A stretch of DNA of 64,000 nucleotides from Sepiola atlantica. Taxonomy: Eukaryota > Mollusca > Cephalopoda > Sepiida > Sepiolidae. Position 1 is the first letter of the stretch, and each line of letters opens with the position of its first letter. Location of the stretch: NCBI GenBank assembly GCA_963556195.1, contig CAUVYP010000262.1, forward strand, positions 1,054,001 to 1,118,000, in the 5' to 3' direction. Position numbers and translations under genes: made by a program. Shown in pieces: positions 25,403 through 37,294 of the stretch. Below the pieces are notes generated by a model. That model had not been told where the DNA came from, searched no databases, and saw only the letters and a list, made by a program, of their open reading frames with translations.

Positions 25403-27448
25403 TTAGCGCGTTCTAAAGTTGATATCGCTTTTGTTTATAACTTTTACATTTATTCGAATTGTGCAACGAAACTTTGCAGACAGTCGCAGATAGGCCTTTT
25501 CTACTGAAGTATAAAGTTTCAGAAGTGCAGCTTTTGTACTGCCGGAGATATCTCGATACAAACTGAATACGCAAAACATCAACAAAATTTAGCGCGTTTT
25601 AAAGTTGATATCGCTTTTGTTTATAACTTCCACATTTATTCGAATTGTGCAACGAAACTTTGCAGACAGTCGCGGATAGGCCTTTTCTAGTAAAGTACCA
25701 AGTTTAAGAAGTGCAGCTCTTGTACTGCCGGAGATATGTCGATACAAACTGCATACGCAAAACATCAACAAAGTTTAGCGCGTTTTAAAGTTGATATCGC
25801 TTTTATTTATAACTTCCACATTTATTCGAATTGTGCAACGAAACTTTGCGGACAGTCGCGGATAGACCTTTTCAACTGAAGTACACAGTTTCAGAAGTGC
25901 AGCTCTTGTACTGCCGGAGATATGTCGATACCAACTGAATACGCAAAACATCAACAAAATTTAGCGCGTTTTAAAGTTGATATCGCTTTAGTTTATAACT
26001 TCCACATTTATTCGAATTGTGCAACGAAACTTTGCAGACAGTCGCGGAGACACATTTTCTACTGCAGTACCAAGTTTCAGAAGTGCAGCTCTTGTACTGC
26101 CGAAGATATGTCGATACAAACTTAATACGCAAAACATCAATACAATTTAGCGCGTTTTAAAGTTGATATCGCTTTTGTTTATAACTTCCACATTTATTCG
26201 AATTGTGCAACGAAACTTTGCAGACCACTGCGGAGACACATTTTCTACTGAAGTACCAAGTTTCAGTTGTGCAGCTTTTGGTACTGCCGGAGATATGTCG
26301 ATACAAACTGAATACGCAAAACATCAACAAAATTTAGCGCGTTTTAAAGTTGATATCGCTTTTGTTTATAACTTCCACATTTATTCGAATTGTGCAACGA
26401 AACTTTGCAGACAGTCACGGATAGGCCTTTTCTACTGCAGTACCAAGTTTCAGAAGTGCAGCTTGTGTACTGCCGGAGATATGTCGATACAAACTGAATA
26501 CGCAAAACATCAACAAAATTTAGCGCGTTTTAAAGTTGATATCGCTTTTGTTTATAACTTCCACATTTATTCGAATTGTGCAACGAAACTTTGCAGACAG
26601 TCGCGGATAGGCCTTTTCCACTGAGATACAAAGTTTCAGAAGTGCAGCTTTTGTACTGCCGGAGATATGTCGATACAAACTGAATACGCAAAACATCAAC
26701 AAAATTTAGCGCGTTTTAAAGTTGATATCGCTTTTGTTTATAACTTCCACATTTATTCGAATTGTGCAACGAAACTTTGCAGACAGTCGCGGAGACACAT
26801 TTTCTACTGAAGTACCAAGGTTCAGAAGTGCAGCTTTTGTACTACCGGAGATATGTCGATACAAACTGAATACGCAAAACATCAACAAAATTTAGCGCGT
26901 TTTAAAGTTGATATCGCTTTTGTTTATAACTTCCACATTTATTCGAATTGTGCAACGAAACTTTGCAGACAGTCGCGGATAGGCCTTTTCTACTGAAGTA
27001 CCAAGTTTCAGAAGTGCAGCTTTTGTACTGCCGGAGATATGTCGATACAAACTGAATACGCAAAACATCAACAAAATTTAGCGCGTTTTAAAGTTGATAT
27101 CGCTTTTGTTTATAACTTCCACATTTATTCGAATTGTGCAACGAAACTTTGCAGACAGTCGCGGATAGGCCTTTTCTACTGAAGTACGAAGTTTCAGAAG
27201 TGCAGCTCTTGTACTGCCAAGATATGTCGATACAAACTGAATACGCAAAACATCAACAAAATTTAGCGCGTTTTAAAGTTGATATCGCTTTTGTTTATAA
27301 CTTCCACATTTATTCGAATTGTGCAACGAAACTTTGCAGACAGTCGCGGATAGGCCTTTTCTACTGAAGTATCAAGTTTCAGAAGTGCAGCTTTTGTACT
27401 GCCGGAGATATGTCGATACAAACTGAATACGCAAAACATCAACAAAAT
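25403..27448 (+). repeat. 11-mer HOR unit
   Basis: Eleven monomers, exactly 2046 bp, from the AACTTTTACAT monomer to the GTATCAAG monomer. It is collinear with 27449-29308 and with part of 21683-23728. It is one monomer short in its second position: the monomer at 25589 is a fusion of the two monomers present separately at 27635 and 27821. The monomer at 26147 has an extra G in TTTTGGTACTG. Confidence 0.86.
25589..25774 (+). repeat. Hybrid monomer from a one-monomer deletion
   Basis: The left part carries GGATAGGCC, TTCTAGTAAAG and GTTTAAG like the monomer at 27635. The right end carries CTGCATACG like the monomer at 27821. The deletion of exactly one monomer is bounded between about 25712 and 25751, where the two parents are identical. 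Confidence 0.83.
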
Positions 27449-29308
27449 TTAGCGCGTTCTAAAGTTGATATCGCTTTTGTTTATAACTTTTACATTTATT
27501 CGAATTGTGCAACGAAACTTTGCAGACAGTCGCAGATAGGCCTTTTCTACTGAAGTATAAAGTTTCAGAAGTGCAGCTTTTGTACTGCCGGAGATATCTC
27601 GATACAAACTGAATACGCAAAACATCAACAAAATTTAGCGCGTTTTAAAGTTGATATCGCTTTTGTTTATAACTTCCACATTTATTCGAATTGTGCAACG
27701 AAACTTTGCAGACAGTCGCGGATAGGCCTTTTCTAGTAAAGTACCAAGTTTAAGAAGTGCAGCTCTTGTACTGCCGGAGATATGTCGATACAAACTGAAT
27801 ACGCAAAACATCAACAAAATTGGTCGCGTTTTAAAGTTGATATCGCTGTTGTTTATAACTTCCACATTTATTCGAATTGTGCAACGAAACTTTGCAGACA
27901 GTCGCGGAGACACATTTTCTACTGAAGTACCAAGTTTCAGAAGTGCAGCTCTTGTACTGCCGGAGATATGTCGATACAAACTGCATACGCAAAACATCAA
28001 CAAAATTTAGCGCGTTTTAAAGTTGATATCGCTTTTATTTATAACTTCCACATTTATTCGAATTGTGCAACGAAACTTTGCGGACAGTCGCGGATAGACC
28101 TTTTCAACTGAAGTACACAGTTTGAGAAGTGCAGCTCTTGTACTGCCGGAGATATGTCGATACCAACTGAATACGCAAAACATCAACAAAATTTAGCGCG
28201 TTTTAAAGTTGATATCGCTTTAGTTTATAACTTCCACATTTATTCGAATTGTGCAACGAAACTTTACAGACAGTCGCGGAGACACATTTTCTACTGCAGT
28301 ACCAAGTTTCAGAAGAGCAGCTCTTGTACTGCCGGAGATATGTCGATACAAACTTAATACGCAAAACATCAATACAATTTAGCGCGTTTTAAAGTTGATA
28401 TCGCTTTTGTTTATAACTTCCACATTTATTCGAATTGTGCAACGAAACTTTGCAGACCACTGCGGAGACACATTTTCTACTGAAGTACCAAGTTTCAGTT
28501 GTGCAGCTTTTGTACTGCCGGAGATATGTCGATACAAACTGAATACGCAAAACATCAACAAAATTTAGCGCGTTTTAAAGTTGATATCGCTTTTGTTTAT
28601 AACTTCCACATTTATTCGAATTGTGCAACGAAACTTTGCAGACAGTCACGGATAGGCCTTTTCTACTGCAGTACCAAGTTTCAGAAGTGCAGCTTGTGTA
28701 CTGCCGGAGATATGTCGATACAAACTGAATACGCAAAACATCAACAAAATTTAGCGCGTTTTAAAGTTGATATCGCTTTTGTTTATAACTTCCACATTTA
28801 TTCGAATTGTGCAACGAAACTTTGCAGACAGTCGCGGATAGGCCTTTTCCACTGAGATACAAAGTTTCAGAAGTGCAGCTTTTGTACTGCCGGAGATATG
28901 TCGATACAAACTGAATACGCAAAACATCAACAAAATTTAGCGCGTTTTAAAGTTGATATCGCTTTTGTTTATAACTTCCACATTTATTCGAATTGTGCAA
29001 CGAAACTTTGCAGACAGTCGCGGAGACACATTTTCTACTGAAGTACCAAGGTTCAGAAGTGCAGCTTTTGTACTACCGGAGATATGTCGATACAAACTGA
29101 ATACGCAAAACATCAACAAAATTTAGCGCGTTTTAAAGTTGATATCGCTTTTGTTTATAACTTCCACATTTATTCGAATTGTGCAACGAAACTTTGCAGA
29201 CAGTCGCGGATAGGCCTTTTCTACTGAAGTACCAAGTTTCAGAAGTGCAGCTTTTGTACTGCCGGAGATATGTCGATACAAACTGAATACGCAAAACATC
29301 AACAAAAT
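27449..29308 (+). repeat. 11-mer HOR derivative (10 monomers)
   Basis: Ten monomers (1860 bp) repeating 25403-27077, with the TTCTAGTAAAG pair intact at 27635-28006. Shared markers are AACTTTTACAT, TTGCGGACAG, TCGCTTTAG, the B2-like CACTGCGG monomer, GCTTGTG and TTCCACTGAGATAC. Its last three monomers (28751-29308) also open the following 8-mer. Confidence 0.85.
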
Positions 29309-30235
29309 TTAGCGCGTTTTAAAGTTGATATCGCTTTTGTTTATAACTTCCACATTTATTCGAATTGTGCAACGAAACTTTGCAGACAGTCGCGGATAGG
29401 CCTTTTCTACTGAAGTACCAAGTTTCAGAAGTGCAGCTTTTGTACTGCCTGAGATATGTCGATACAAACTGAATACGCAAAACATCAACAAAATTTAGCG
29501 CGTTTTAAAGTTGATATCGCTTTTGTTTATAACTTCCACATTTATTCGAATTGTGCAACGAAACTTTGCAGACAGTCGCGGAGACACATTTTCTACTGAA
29601 GTACTAAGTTTCAGAAGTGCAGCTATGTACTGCCGGAGATATGTCGATACAAACTGAATACGCAAAACATCAACAAAATTTAGCGCGTTTTAAAGTTGAT
29701 ATCGCTTTTGTTTATAACTTCCACATTTATTCGAATTGTGCAACGAAACTTTGCAGACAGTCGCGGATAGGCCTTTTCTACTGAAGTACCAAGTTCAGAA
29801 GTTCAGCTTTTGTACTGCCGGAGATATGTCGATACAAACTGAATACGCAAAACATCAACAAAATTTAGCGCGTTTAAAGTTGATATCGCTTTTGTTTATA
29901 ACTTCCACATTTATTCGAATTGTGCAAGGAAACTTTGCAGACAGTCGCGGATAGGCCTTTTCTACTGAGGTACCAAGTTTCAGAAGTGCAGCTCTTGTAC
30001 TGCCGGAGATATGTCGATACAAACTGAATACGCAAAACATCAACAAAATTTAGCGCGTTTTAAAGTTGATATCGCTTTTGTTTATAACTTCCACATTTAT
30101 TCGAATTGTGCAACGAAACTTTGCAGACAGTCGCGGATAGGCCTTTTCTACTGAAGTACCAAGTTTCAGTTGTGCAGCTTTTGTACTGCCGGAGATATTT
30201 CGATACAAACTGAATACGCAAAACATCAACAAAAT
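28751..30235 (+). repeat. Tandem 8-mer, copy 1
   Basis: Eight monomers (1485 bp): TTCCACTGAGATAC; B with CAAGGTTC; A; A; a 185-bp B monomer with GCAGCTATGTAC; a 185-bp monomer with AAGTTCAGAAGTTCAG; a 185-bp monomer opening GCGTTTAAAG; and one with CAGTTGTGCAG and GATATTTCG. The three single-base losses are all repeated in copy 2. Confidence 0.9.
29123..29308 (+). repeat. Reference type A monomer (GGATAGGCC subfamily)
   Basis: This is a clean copy of the commonest subfamily. Landmarks by offset: CGCG at 5-8; TTTAAA at 10-15; GATATC at 19-24; TTATAA at 33-38; TTCGAA at 51-56, opening an imperfect dyad at 51-68; the diagnostic GGATAGGCC at about 86-94, containing AGGCCT; GTACCAAG near 108; GCCGGAGATATG near 139; and two AAAA tracts at 171 and 182. 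Most substitutions among monomers fall between about 78 and 140. Orientation is arbitrary because no transcription is evident. Confidence 0.93.
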
Positions 30236-31719
30236 TTAGCGCGTTCTAAAGTTGATATCGCTTTTGTTTATAACTTCCACATTTATTCGAATTGTGCAAC
30301 GAAACTTTGCAGACAGTCGCGGATAGGCCTTTTCCACTGAGATACAAAGTTTCAGAAGTGCAGCTTTTGTACTGCCGGAGATATGTCGATACAAACTGAA
30401 TACGCAAAACATCAACAAAATTTAGCGCGTTTTAAAGTTGATATCGCTTTTGTTTATAACTTCCACATTTATTCGAATTGTGCAACGAAACTTTGCAGAC
30501 AGTCGCGGAGACACATTTTCTACTGAAGTACCAAGGTTCAGAAGTGCAGCTTTTGTACTACCGGAGATATGTCGATACAAACTGAATACGCAAAACATCA
30601 ACAAAATTTAGCGCGTTTTAAAGTTGATACGCTTTTGTTTATAACTTCCACATTTATTCGAATTGTGCAACGAAACTTTGCAGACAGTCGCGGATAGGCC
30701 TTTTCTACTGAAGTACCAAGTTTCAGAAGTGCAGCTTTTGTACTGCCGGAGATATGTCGATACAAACTGAATACGCAAAACATCAACAAAATTTAGCGCG
30801 TTTTAAAGTTGATATCGCTTTTGTTTATAACTTCCACATTTATTCGAATTGTGCAACGAAACTTTGCAGACAGTCGCGGATAGGCCTTTTCTACTGAAGT
30901 ACCAAGTTTCAGAAGTGCAGCTTTTGTACTGCCGGAGATATGTCGATACAAACTGAATACGCAAAACATCAACAAAATTTAGCGCGTTTTAAAGTTGATA
31001 TCGCTTTTGTTTATAACTTCCACATTTATTCGAATTGTGCAACGAAACTTTGCAGACAGTCGCGGAGACACATTTTCTACTGAAGTACTAAGTTTCAGAA
31101 GTGCAGCTATGTACTGCCGGAGATATGTCGATACAAACTGAATACGCAAAACATCAACAAAATTTAGCGCGTTTTAAAGTTGATATCGCTTTTGTTTATA
31201 ACTTCCACATTTATTCGAATTGTGCAACGAAACTTTGCAGACAGTCGCGGATAGGCCTTTTCTACTGAAGTACCAAGTTCAGAAGTTCAGCTTTTGTACT
31301 GCCGGAGATATGTCGATACAAACTGAATACGCAAAATCCCAACAAAATTTAGCGCGTTTAAAGTTGATATCGCTTTTGTTTATAACTTCCACATTTATTC
31401 GAATTGTGCAACGAAACTTTGCAGACAGTCGCGGATAGGCCTTTTCTACTGAGGTACCAAGTTTCAGAAGTGCAGCTCTTGTACTGCCGGAGATATGTCG
31501 ATACAAACTGAATACGCAAAACATCAACAAAATTTAGCGCGTTTTAAAGTTGATATCGCTTTTGTTTATAACTTCCACATTTATTCGAATTGTGCAACGA
31601 AACTTTGCAGACAGTCGCGGATAGGCCTTTTCTACTGAAGTACCAAGTTTCAGTTGTGCAGCTTTTGTACTGCCGGAGATATTTCGATACAAACTGAATA
31701 CGCAAAACATCAACAAAAT
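30236..31719 (+). repeat. Tandem 8-mer, copy 2
   Basis: It repeats copy 1 in full, including the three single-base deletions and GATATTTCG. One further base is lost in its third monomer (GTTGATACGC near 30628), giving 1484 bp. Its seventh monomer follows an altered junction, AAAATCCCAACAAAAT. Confidence 0.9.
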
Positions 31720-32463
31720 TTAGCGCGTTCTAAAGTTGATATCGCTTTTGTTTATAACTTCCACATTTATTCGAATTGTGCAACGAAACTTTGCAGACAG
31801 TCGCGGATAGGCCTTTTCTACTGAAGTACGAAGTTTCAGAATTGCAGCTCTTTTACTGCCGGAGATATGTCGATACAAACTGAATACGCAAAACATCAAC
31901 AAAATTTAACGCGTTTTAAAGTTGATATCGCTTTTGTTTATAACTTCCACATTTATTCGAATTGTGCAACGAAACTTTGCAGACAGTCGCGGATAGGCCT
32001 TTTCTACTGAAGTACCAAGTTTCAGAAGTGCAGCTTTTGTACTGCCGGAGATATGTCGATACAAACTGAATACGCAAAACATCAACAAAATTTAGCGCGT
32101 TTTAAAGTTGATATCGCTTTTGTTTATAACTTCCACATTTATTCGAATTGTGCAAGGAAACTTTGCAGACAGTCGCGGAGACACATTTTCTACTGAAGTA
32201 CCAATTTTCAAAATTGCAGCTCTTGTACTGCCGGAGATATGTCGATACAAACTGAATACGCAAAACATCAACAAAATTTAGCGCGTTTTAAAGTTGATAT
32301 CGCTTTTGTTTATAACTTCCACATTTATTCGAATTGTGCAACGAAACTTTGCAGACTGTCGCGGATAGGCCTTTTCTACTGAAGTACCAAGTTTCAGAAG
32401 TGCAGCTCTTGTACTGCCGGAGATATGTCGATACAAACTGAATACGCAAAACATCAACAAAAT
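31534..32463 (+). repeat. Tandem 5-mer, copy 1
   Basis: Five monomers, 930 bp: CAGTTGTGCAG; GTTCTAAAG with GAATTGCAGCTCTTTTAC; A; B with CAATTTTCAAAATTG; and Q with CTGTCGCGG. The first monomer is also the last of the preceding 8-mer, so the two higher-order units share it. Confidence 0.87.
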
Positions 32464-33393
32464 TTAGCGCGTTTTAAAGTTGATATCGCTTTTGTTTATA
32501 ACTTCCACATTTATTCGAATTGTGCAACGAAACTTTGCAGACAGTCGCGGATAGGCCTTTTCTACTAAAGTACCAAGTTTCAGTTGTGCAGCTTTTGTAC
32601 TGCCGGAGATATGTCGATACAAACTGAATACGCAAAACATCAACAAAATTTAGCGCGTTCTAAAGTTGATATCGCTTTTGTTTATAACTTCCACATTTAT
32701 TCGAATTGTGCAACGAAACTTTGCAGACAGTCGCGGATAGGCCTTTTCTACTGAAGTACGAAGTTTCAGAATTGCAGCTCTTTTACTGCCGGAGATATGT
32801 CGATACAAACTGAATACGCAAAACATCAACAAAATTTAACGCGTTTTAAAGTTGATATCGCTTTTGTTTATAACTTCCACATTTATTCGAATTGTGCAAC
32901 GAAACTTTGCAGACAGTCGCGGATAGGCCTTTTCTACTGAAGTACCAAGTTTCAGAAGTGCAGCTTTTGTACTGCTTGAGATATGTCGATACAAACTGAA
33001 TACGCAAAACATCAACAAAATTTAGCGCGTTTTAAAGTTGATATCGCTTTTGTTTATAACTTCCACATTTATTCGAATTGTGCAACGAAACTTTGCAGAC
33101 AGTCGCGGAGACACATTTTCTACTGAAGTACCAATTTTCAAAATTGCAGCTCTTGTACTGCCGGAGATATGTCGATACAAACTGAATACGCAAAACATCA
33201 ACAAAATTTAGCGCGTTTTAAAGTTGATATCGCTTTTGTTTATAACTTCCACATTTATTCGAATTGTGCAACGAAACTTTGCAGACAGTCGCGGATAGGC
33301 CTTTTCTACTGAAGTACCAAGTTTCAGAAGTGCAGCTCAAGTACTGCCGGAGATATGTCGATACAAACTGAATACGCAAAACATCAACAAAAT
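32464..33393 (+). repeat. Tandem 5-mer, copy 2
   Basis: It repeats copy 1 at exactly 930 bp: CAGTTGTGCAG, GAATTGCAGCTCTTTTAC, A, and B with CAATTTTCAAAATTG. The fifth monomer differs: it is a standard A with GCAGCTCAAG instead of Q. Confidence 0.86.
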
Positions 33394-35808
33394 TTAGCGC
33401 GTTTTAAAGTTGATATCGCTTTTGTTTATAACTTCCACATTTATTCGAATTGTGCAACGAAACTTTGCAGACAGTCGCGGATAGGCCTTTTCTACTGACG
33501 TACCAAGTTTCAGAAGTGCAGCTTTTGTACGTCCGGAGATATGTCGATACAAACTGAATACGCACAACATCAACAAAATTTAGCGCGTTTTAAAGTTGAT
33601 ATCGCTTTTGTTTATAACTTCCACATTTATTCGAATTGTGCAAGGAAACTTTGCAGACAGTCGCGGAGACACATTTTCTACTGAAGTACCAAGTTTCAGA
33701 AGTGCAGCTCAAGTACTGCCGGAGATATGTCGATACAAACTGAATACGCAAAACATCAACAAAATTTAGCGCGTTTTAAAGTTGATATCGATTTTGTTTA
33801 TAACTTCCACATTTATTCGAATTGTGCAACGAAACTTTGCAGACCACCGCGAAGACACATTTTCTACTGAAGTCCCAAGTTTCAGAAGTGCAGCTCTTTT
33901 ACTGCCGGAGATATGTCGATACAAACTGAATACGCAAAAAATCAACAAAATTAAGCGCGTTTTAAAGTTGATATCGCTTTTGTTTATAACTTCCACATTT
34001 ATTCGAATTGTGCAACGAAACTTTGCAGACAGTCGCGGATAGGCCTTTTCTACTGAAGTACTAAGTTTCAGAAGTGCAGCTTTTGTATTGCCGGAGATAT
34101 GTCGATACAAACTGAATACGCAAAACATCAACAAGATTTAGCGCGTTTTAAAGTTGATATCGCTTTTGTTTATAACTTCCACATTTATTCGAATTGTGCA
34201 AGGAAACTTTGCAGACAGTCGCGGAGACACATTTTCTACTGAAGTACTAAGTTTCAGAAGTGCAGCTATGTACTGCCGGAGATATGTCGATACAAACTGA
34301 ATACGCAAAAAATCAACAAAATTTAACGCGTTTTAAAGTTGATATCGCTTTTGTTTATAACTTCCACATTTATTCGAATTGTGCAACGAAACTTTGCAGA
34401 CAGTCGCGGATAAGCCTTTTCTACTGAAGTACCAAGTTCAGAAGTTCAGCTTTTGTACTGCCGGAGATATGTCGATAAAAACTGAATACGCAAAACATCA
34501 ACAAAATTTAGCGCGTTTTAAAGTTGATATCGCTTTTGTTTATAACTTCCACATTTATTCGAATTGTGCAAGGAAACTTTGCAGACAGTCGCGGAGACAC
34601 TATTTCTACTGAAGTACCAAGTTTCAGAAGTGCAGCTTGCTACTGCCGGAGATATGTCGATACGAACTGAATACGCAAAACATCAACAAAATTTAGCGCG
34701 TTTTAAAGTTGATATCGCTTTTGTTTATAACTTCCACATTTATTCGAATTGTGCAAGGAAACTTTGCAGACTGTCGCGGATAGGCCTTTTCTACTGAGGT
34801 ACCAAGTTTCAGAAGTGCAGCTTTTGTAGTGCCGGATATATGTCGATACAAACTTAATACGCAAAACATCAACAAAATTTAGCGCGTTTTAAAGTTGATA
34901 TCGCTTTTGTTTATAACTTCCACATTTATTCGAATTGTGCAACGAAACTTTGCAGACAGTCGCGGATAGGCCTTTTCTACTGAAGTACCAAGTTTCAGTT
35001 GTGCAGCTTTTGTACTGCCGGAGATATGTCGATACAAACTGAATACGCAAAACATCAACAAAATTTAGCGCGTTCTAAAGTTGATATCGCTTTTGTTTAT
35101 AACTTCCACATTTATTCGAATTGTGCAACGAAACTTTGCAGACAGTCGCGGATAGGCCTTTTCTACTGAAGTACGAAGTTTCAGAATTGCAGCTTTTGTA
35201 CTGCCGGAGATATGTCGATACAAACTGAATACGCAAAACATCAACAAAATTTAACGTGTTTTAAAGTTGATATCGCTTTTGTTTATAGCTTCCACATTTA
35301 TTCGAATTGTGCAACGAAACTTTGCAGACAGTCGCGGATAGGCCTTTTCTACTGAAGTACCAAGTTTCAGAAGTGCAGCTCCTGTACTGCCGGAGATATG
35401 TCGATACAAACTGAATACGCAAAACATCAACAAAATGTAGCGCGTTTTAAAGTTGATATCGCTTTTGTTTATAACTTCCACATTTATTCGAATTGTGCAA
35501 CGAAAATTTGCAGACAGTCGCGGAGACACATTTTCTACTGAAGTACCAAGTTTTAAAATTGCAGCTCTTGTACTGCCGGAGATATGTCGATACAAACTGA
35601 ATACGCAAAACATCAACAAAATTTAGCGCGTTTTAAAGTTGATATCGCTTTTGTTTATAACTTCCACATTTATTCGAATTGTGCAACGAAACTTTGCAGA
35701 CAGTCGCGTATAGGCCTTTTCTACTGAAGTACCAAGTTTCAGAAGTGCCGCTTAAGTACTGCCGGAGATATGTCGATACAAACTGAATACGCAAAACATC
35801 AACAAAAT
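33394..35808 (+). repeat. 13-mer HOR unit
   Basis: Thirteen monomers (2415 bp). Markers include GTACGTCCGG (33394); a B monomer with GCAGCTCAAG; a B2-like monomer with TATCGATTTTG and CCGCGAAGACAC (33766); a junction AAAATTAAGCG; a 185-bp B monomer with GCAGCTATG (34138); a 185-bp monomer with AAGTTCAGAAGTTCAG; a 185-bp monomer with GCAGCTTGCTAC; and a Q monomer with GTAGTGCCGG (34693). Confidence 0.84.
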
Positions 35809-37294
35809 TTAGCGCGTTTTAAAGTTGATATCGCTTTTGTTTATAACTTCCACATTTATTCGAATTGTGCAACGAAACTTTGCAGACAGTCGCGGATAGA
35901 CCTTTTCTACTGAAGTACTAAGTTTCAGAAGTGCAGCTTTTGTACGTCCGGAGATATGTCGATACAAACTGAATACGCAAAACATCAACAAAATTTAGCG
36001 CGTTTTAAAGTTGATATCGCTTTTGTTTATAACTTCCACATTTATTCGAATTGTGCAAGGAAACTTTGCAGACAGTCGCGGAGACACATTTTCTACTGAA
36101 GTACCAAGTTTCAGAAGTGCAGCTCAAGTACTGCCGGAGATATGTCGATACAAACTGAATACGCAAAACATCAACAAAATTCAGCGCGTTTTAAAGTTGA
36201 TATCGATTTTGTTTATAACTTCCACATTTATTCGAATTGTGCAACGAAACTTTGCAGACCACCGCGAAGACACATTTTCTACTGAAGTACCAAGTTTCAG
36301 AAGTGCAGCTCTTTTACTGCCGGAGATATGTCGATACAAACTGAATACGCAAAAAATCAACAAAATTAAGCGCGTTTTAAAGTTGATATCGCTTTTGTTT
36401 ATAACTTCCACATTTATTCGAATTGTGCAACGAAACTTTGCAGACAGTCGCGGATAGGCCTTTTCTACTGAAGTACCAAGATTCAGAAGTGCAGCTTTTG
36501 TACTGCCGGAGATATGTCGATACAAACTGAATACGCAAAACATCAACAAATTTTAGCGCGTTTTAAAGTTGATATCGCTTTTGTTTATAACTTCCACATT
36601 TATTCGAATTGTGCAAGGAAACTTTGCAGACAGTCGCGGAGACACATTTTCTACTGAAGTACTAAGTTTCAGAAGTGCAGCTATGTACTGCCGGAGATAT
36701 GTCGATACAAACTGAATACGCAAAACATCAACAAAATTTAGCGCGTTTTAAAGTTGATATCGCTTTTGTTTATAACTTCCACATTTATTCGAATTGTGCA
36801 ACAAAACTTTGCAGACAGTCGCGGATAGGCCTTTTCTACTGAAGTACCAAGTTCAGAAGTTCAGCTTTTGTACTGCCGGAGATATGTCGATACAAACTGA
36901 ATACGCAAAACATCAACAAAATTTAGCGCGTTTTAAAGTTGATATCGCTTTTGTTTATAACTTCCACATTTATTCGAATTGTGCAAGTAAACTTTGCAGA
37001 CAGTCGCGGAGACACATTTTCTACTGAAGTACCAAGTTTCAGAAGTGCAGCTCTTGTACTGCCGGAGATATGTCGATACGAACTGAATACGCAAAACATC
37101 AACAAAATTTAGCGCGTTTTAAAGTTGATATCGCTTTTGTTTATAACTTCCACATTTATTCGAATTGTGCAAGGAAACTTTGCAGACTGTCGCGGATAGG
37201 CCTTTTCTACTGAGGTACCAAGTTTCAGAAGTGCAGCTTTTGTAGTGCCGGATATATGTCGATACAAACTTAATACGCAAAACATCAACAAAAT
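35809..37294 (+). repeat. 13-mer HOR, second copy (first 8 monomers)
   Basis: Eight monomers collinear with 33394-34878 at an offset of 2415-2416 bp. They share GTACGTCCGG, TATCGATTTTG with CCGCGAAGACAC, AAAATTAAGCG, GCAGCTATG, AAGTTCAGAAGTTCAG and GTAGTGCCGG. The 185-bp GCTTGCTAC monomer of copy 1 is full length here. Alignment ends after 37294. Confidence 0.84.

Noticed and set aside
29141..29146. GATATC, TTCGAA, TTTAAA and TTATAA palindromes as regulatory operators
   Set aside because: They are 6-bp palindromes present in almost every monomer simply because the array is repeated. There is no gene to regulate. They are useful only as restriction landmarks giving a 186-bp ladder.
29173..29190. 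CENP-B box in the dyad region
   Set aside because: The reverse strand reads TTTCGTTGCACAATTCG, whose first part resembles the left half of the mammalian CENP-B box (TTCG, four bases, A). The required CGGG half is replaced by ATTC. I see no full match to the box in the consensus on either strand.
28751..31719. Assembly duplication as the explanation of near-identical HOR copies
   Set aside because: It cannot be excluded from sequence alone. However, copies of the 8-mer, 13-mer, 11-mer and right-domain units carry private differences (for example the extra base loss at 30628 and the two-monomer loss in the 61098 copy), which fits real duplicates better than a repeated read.
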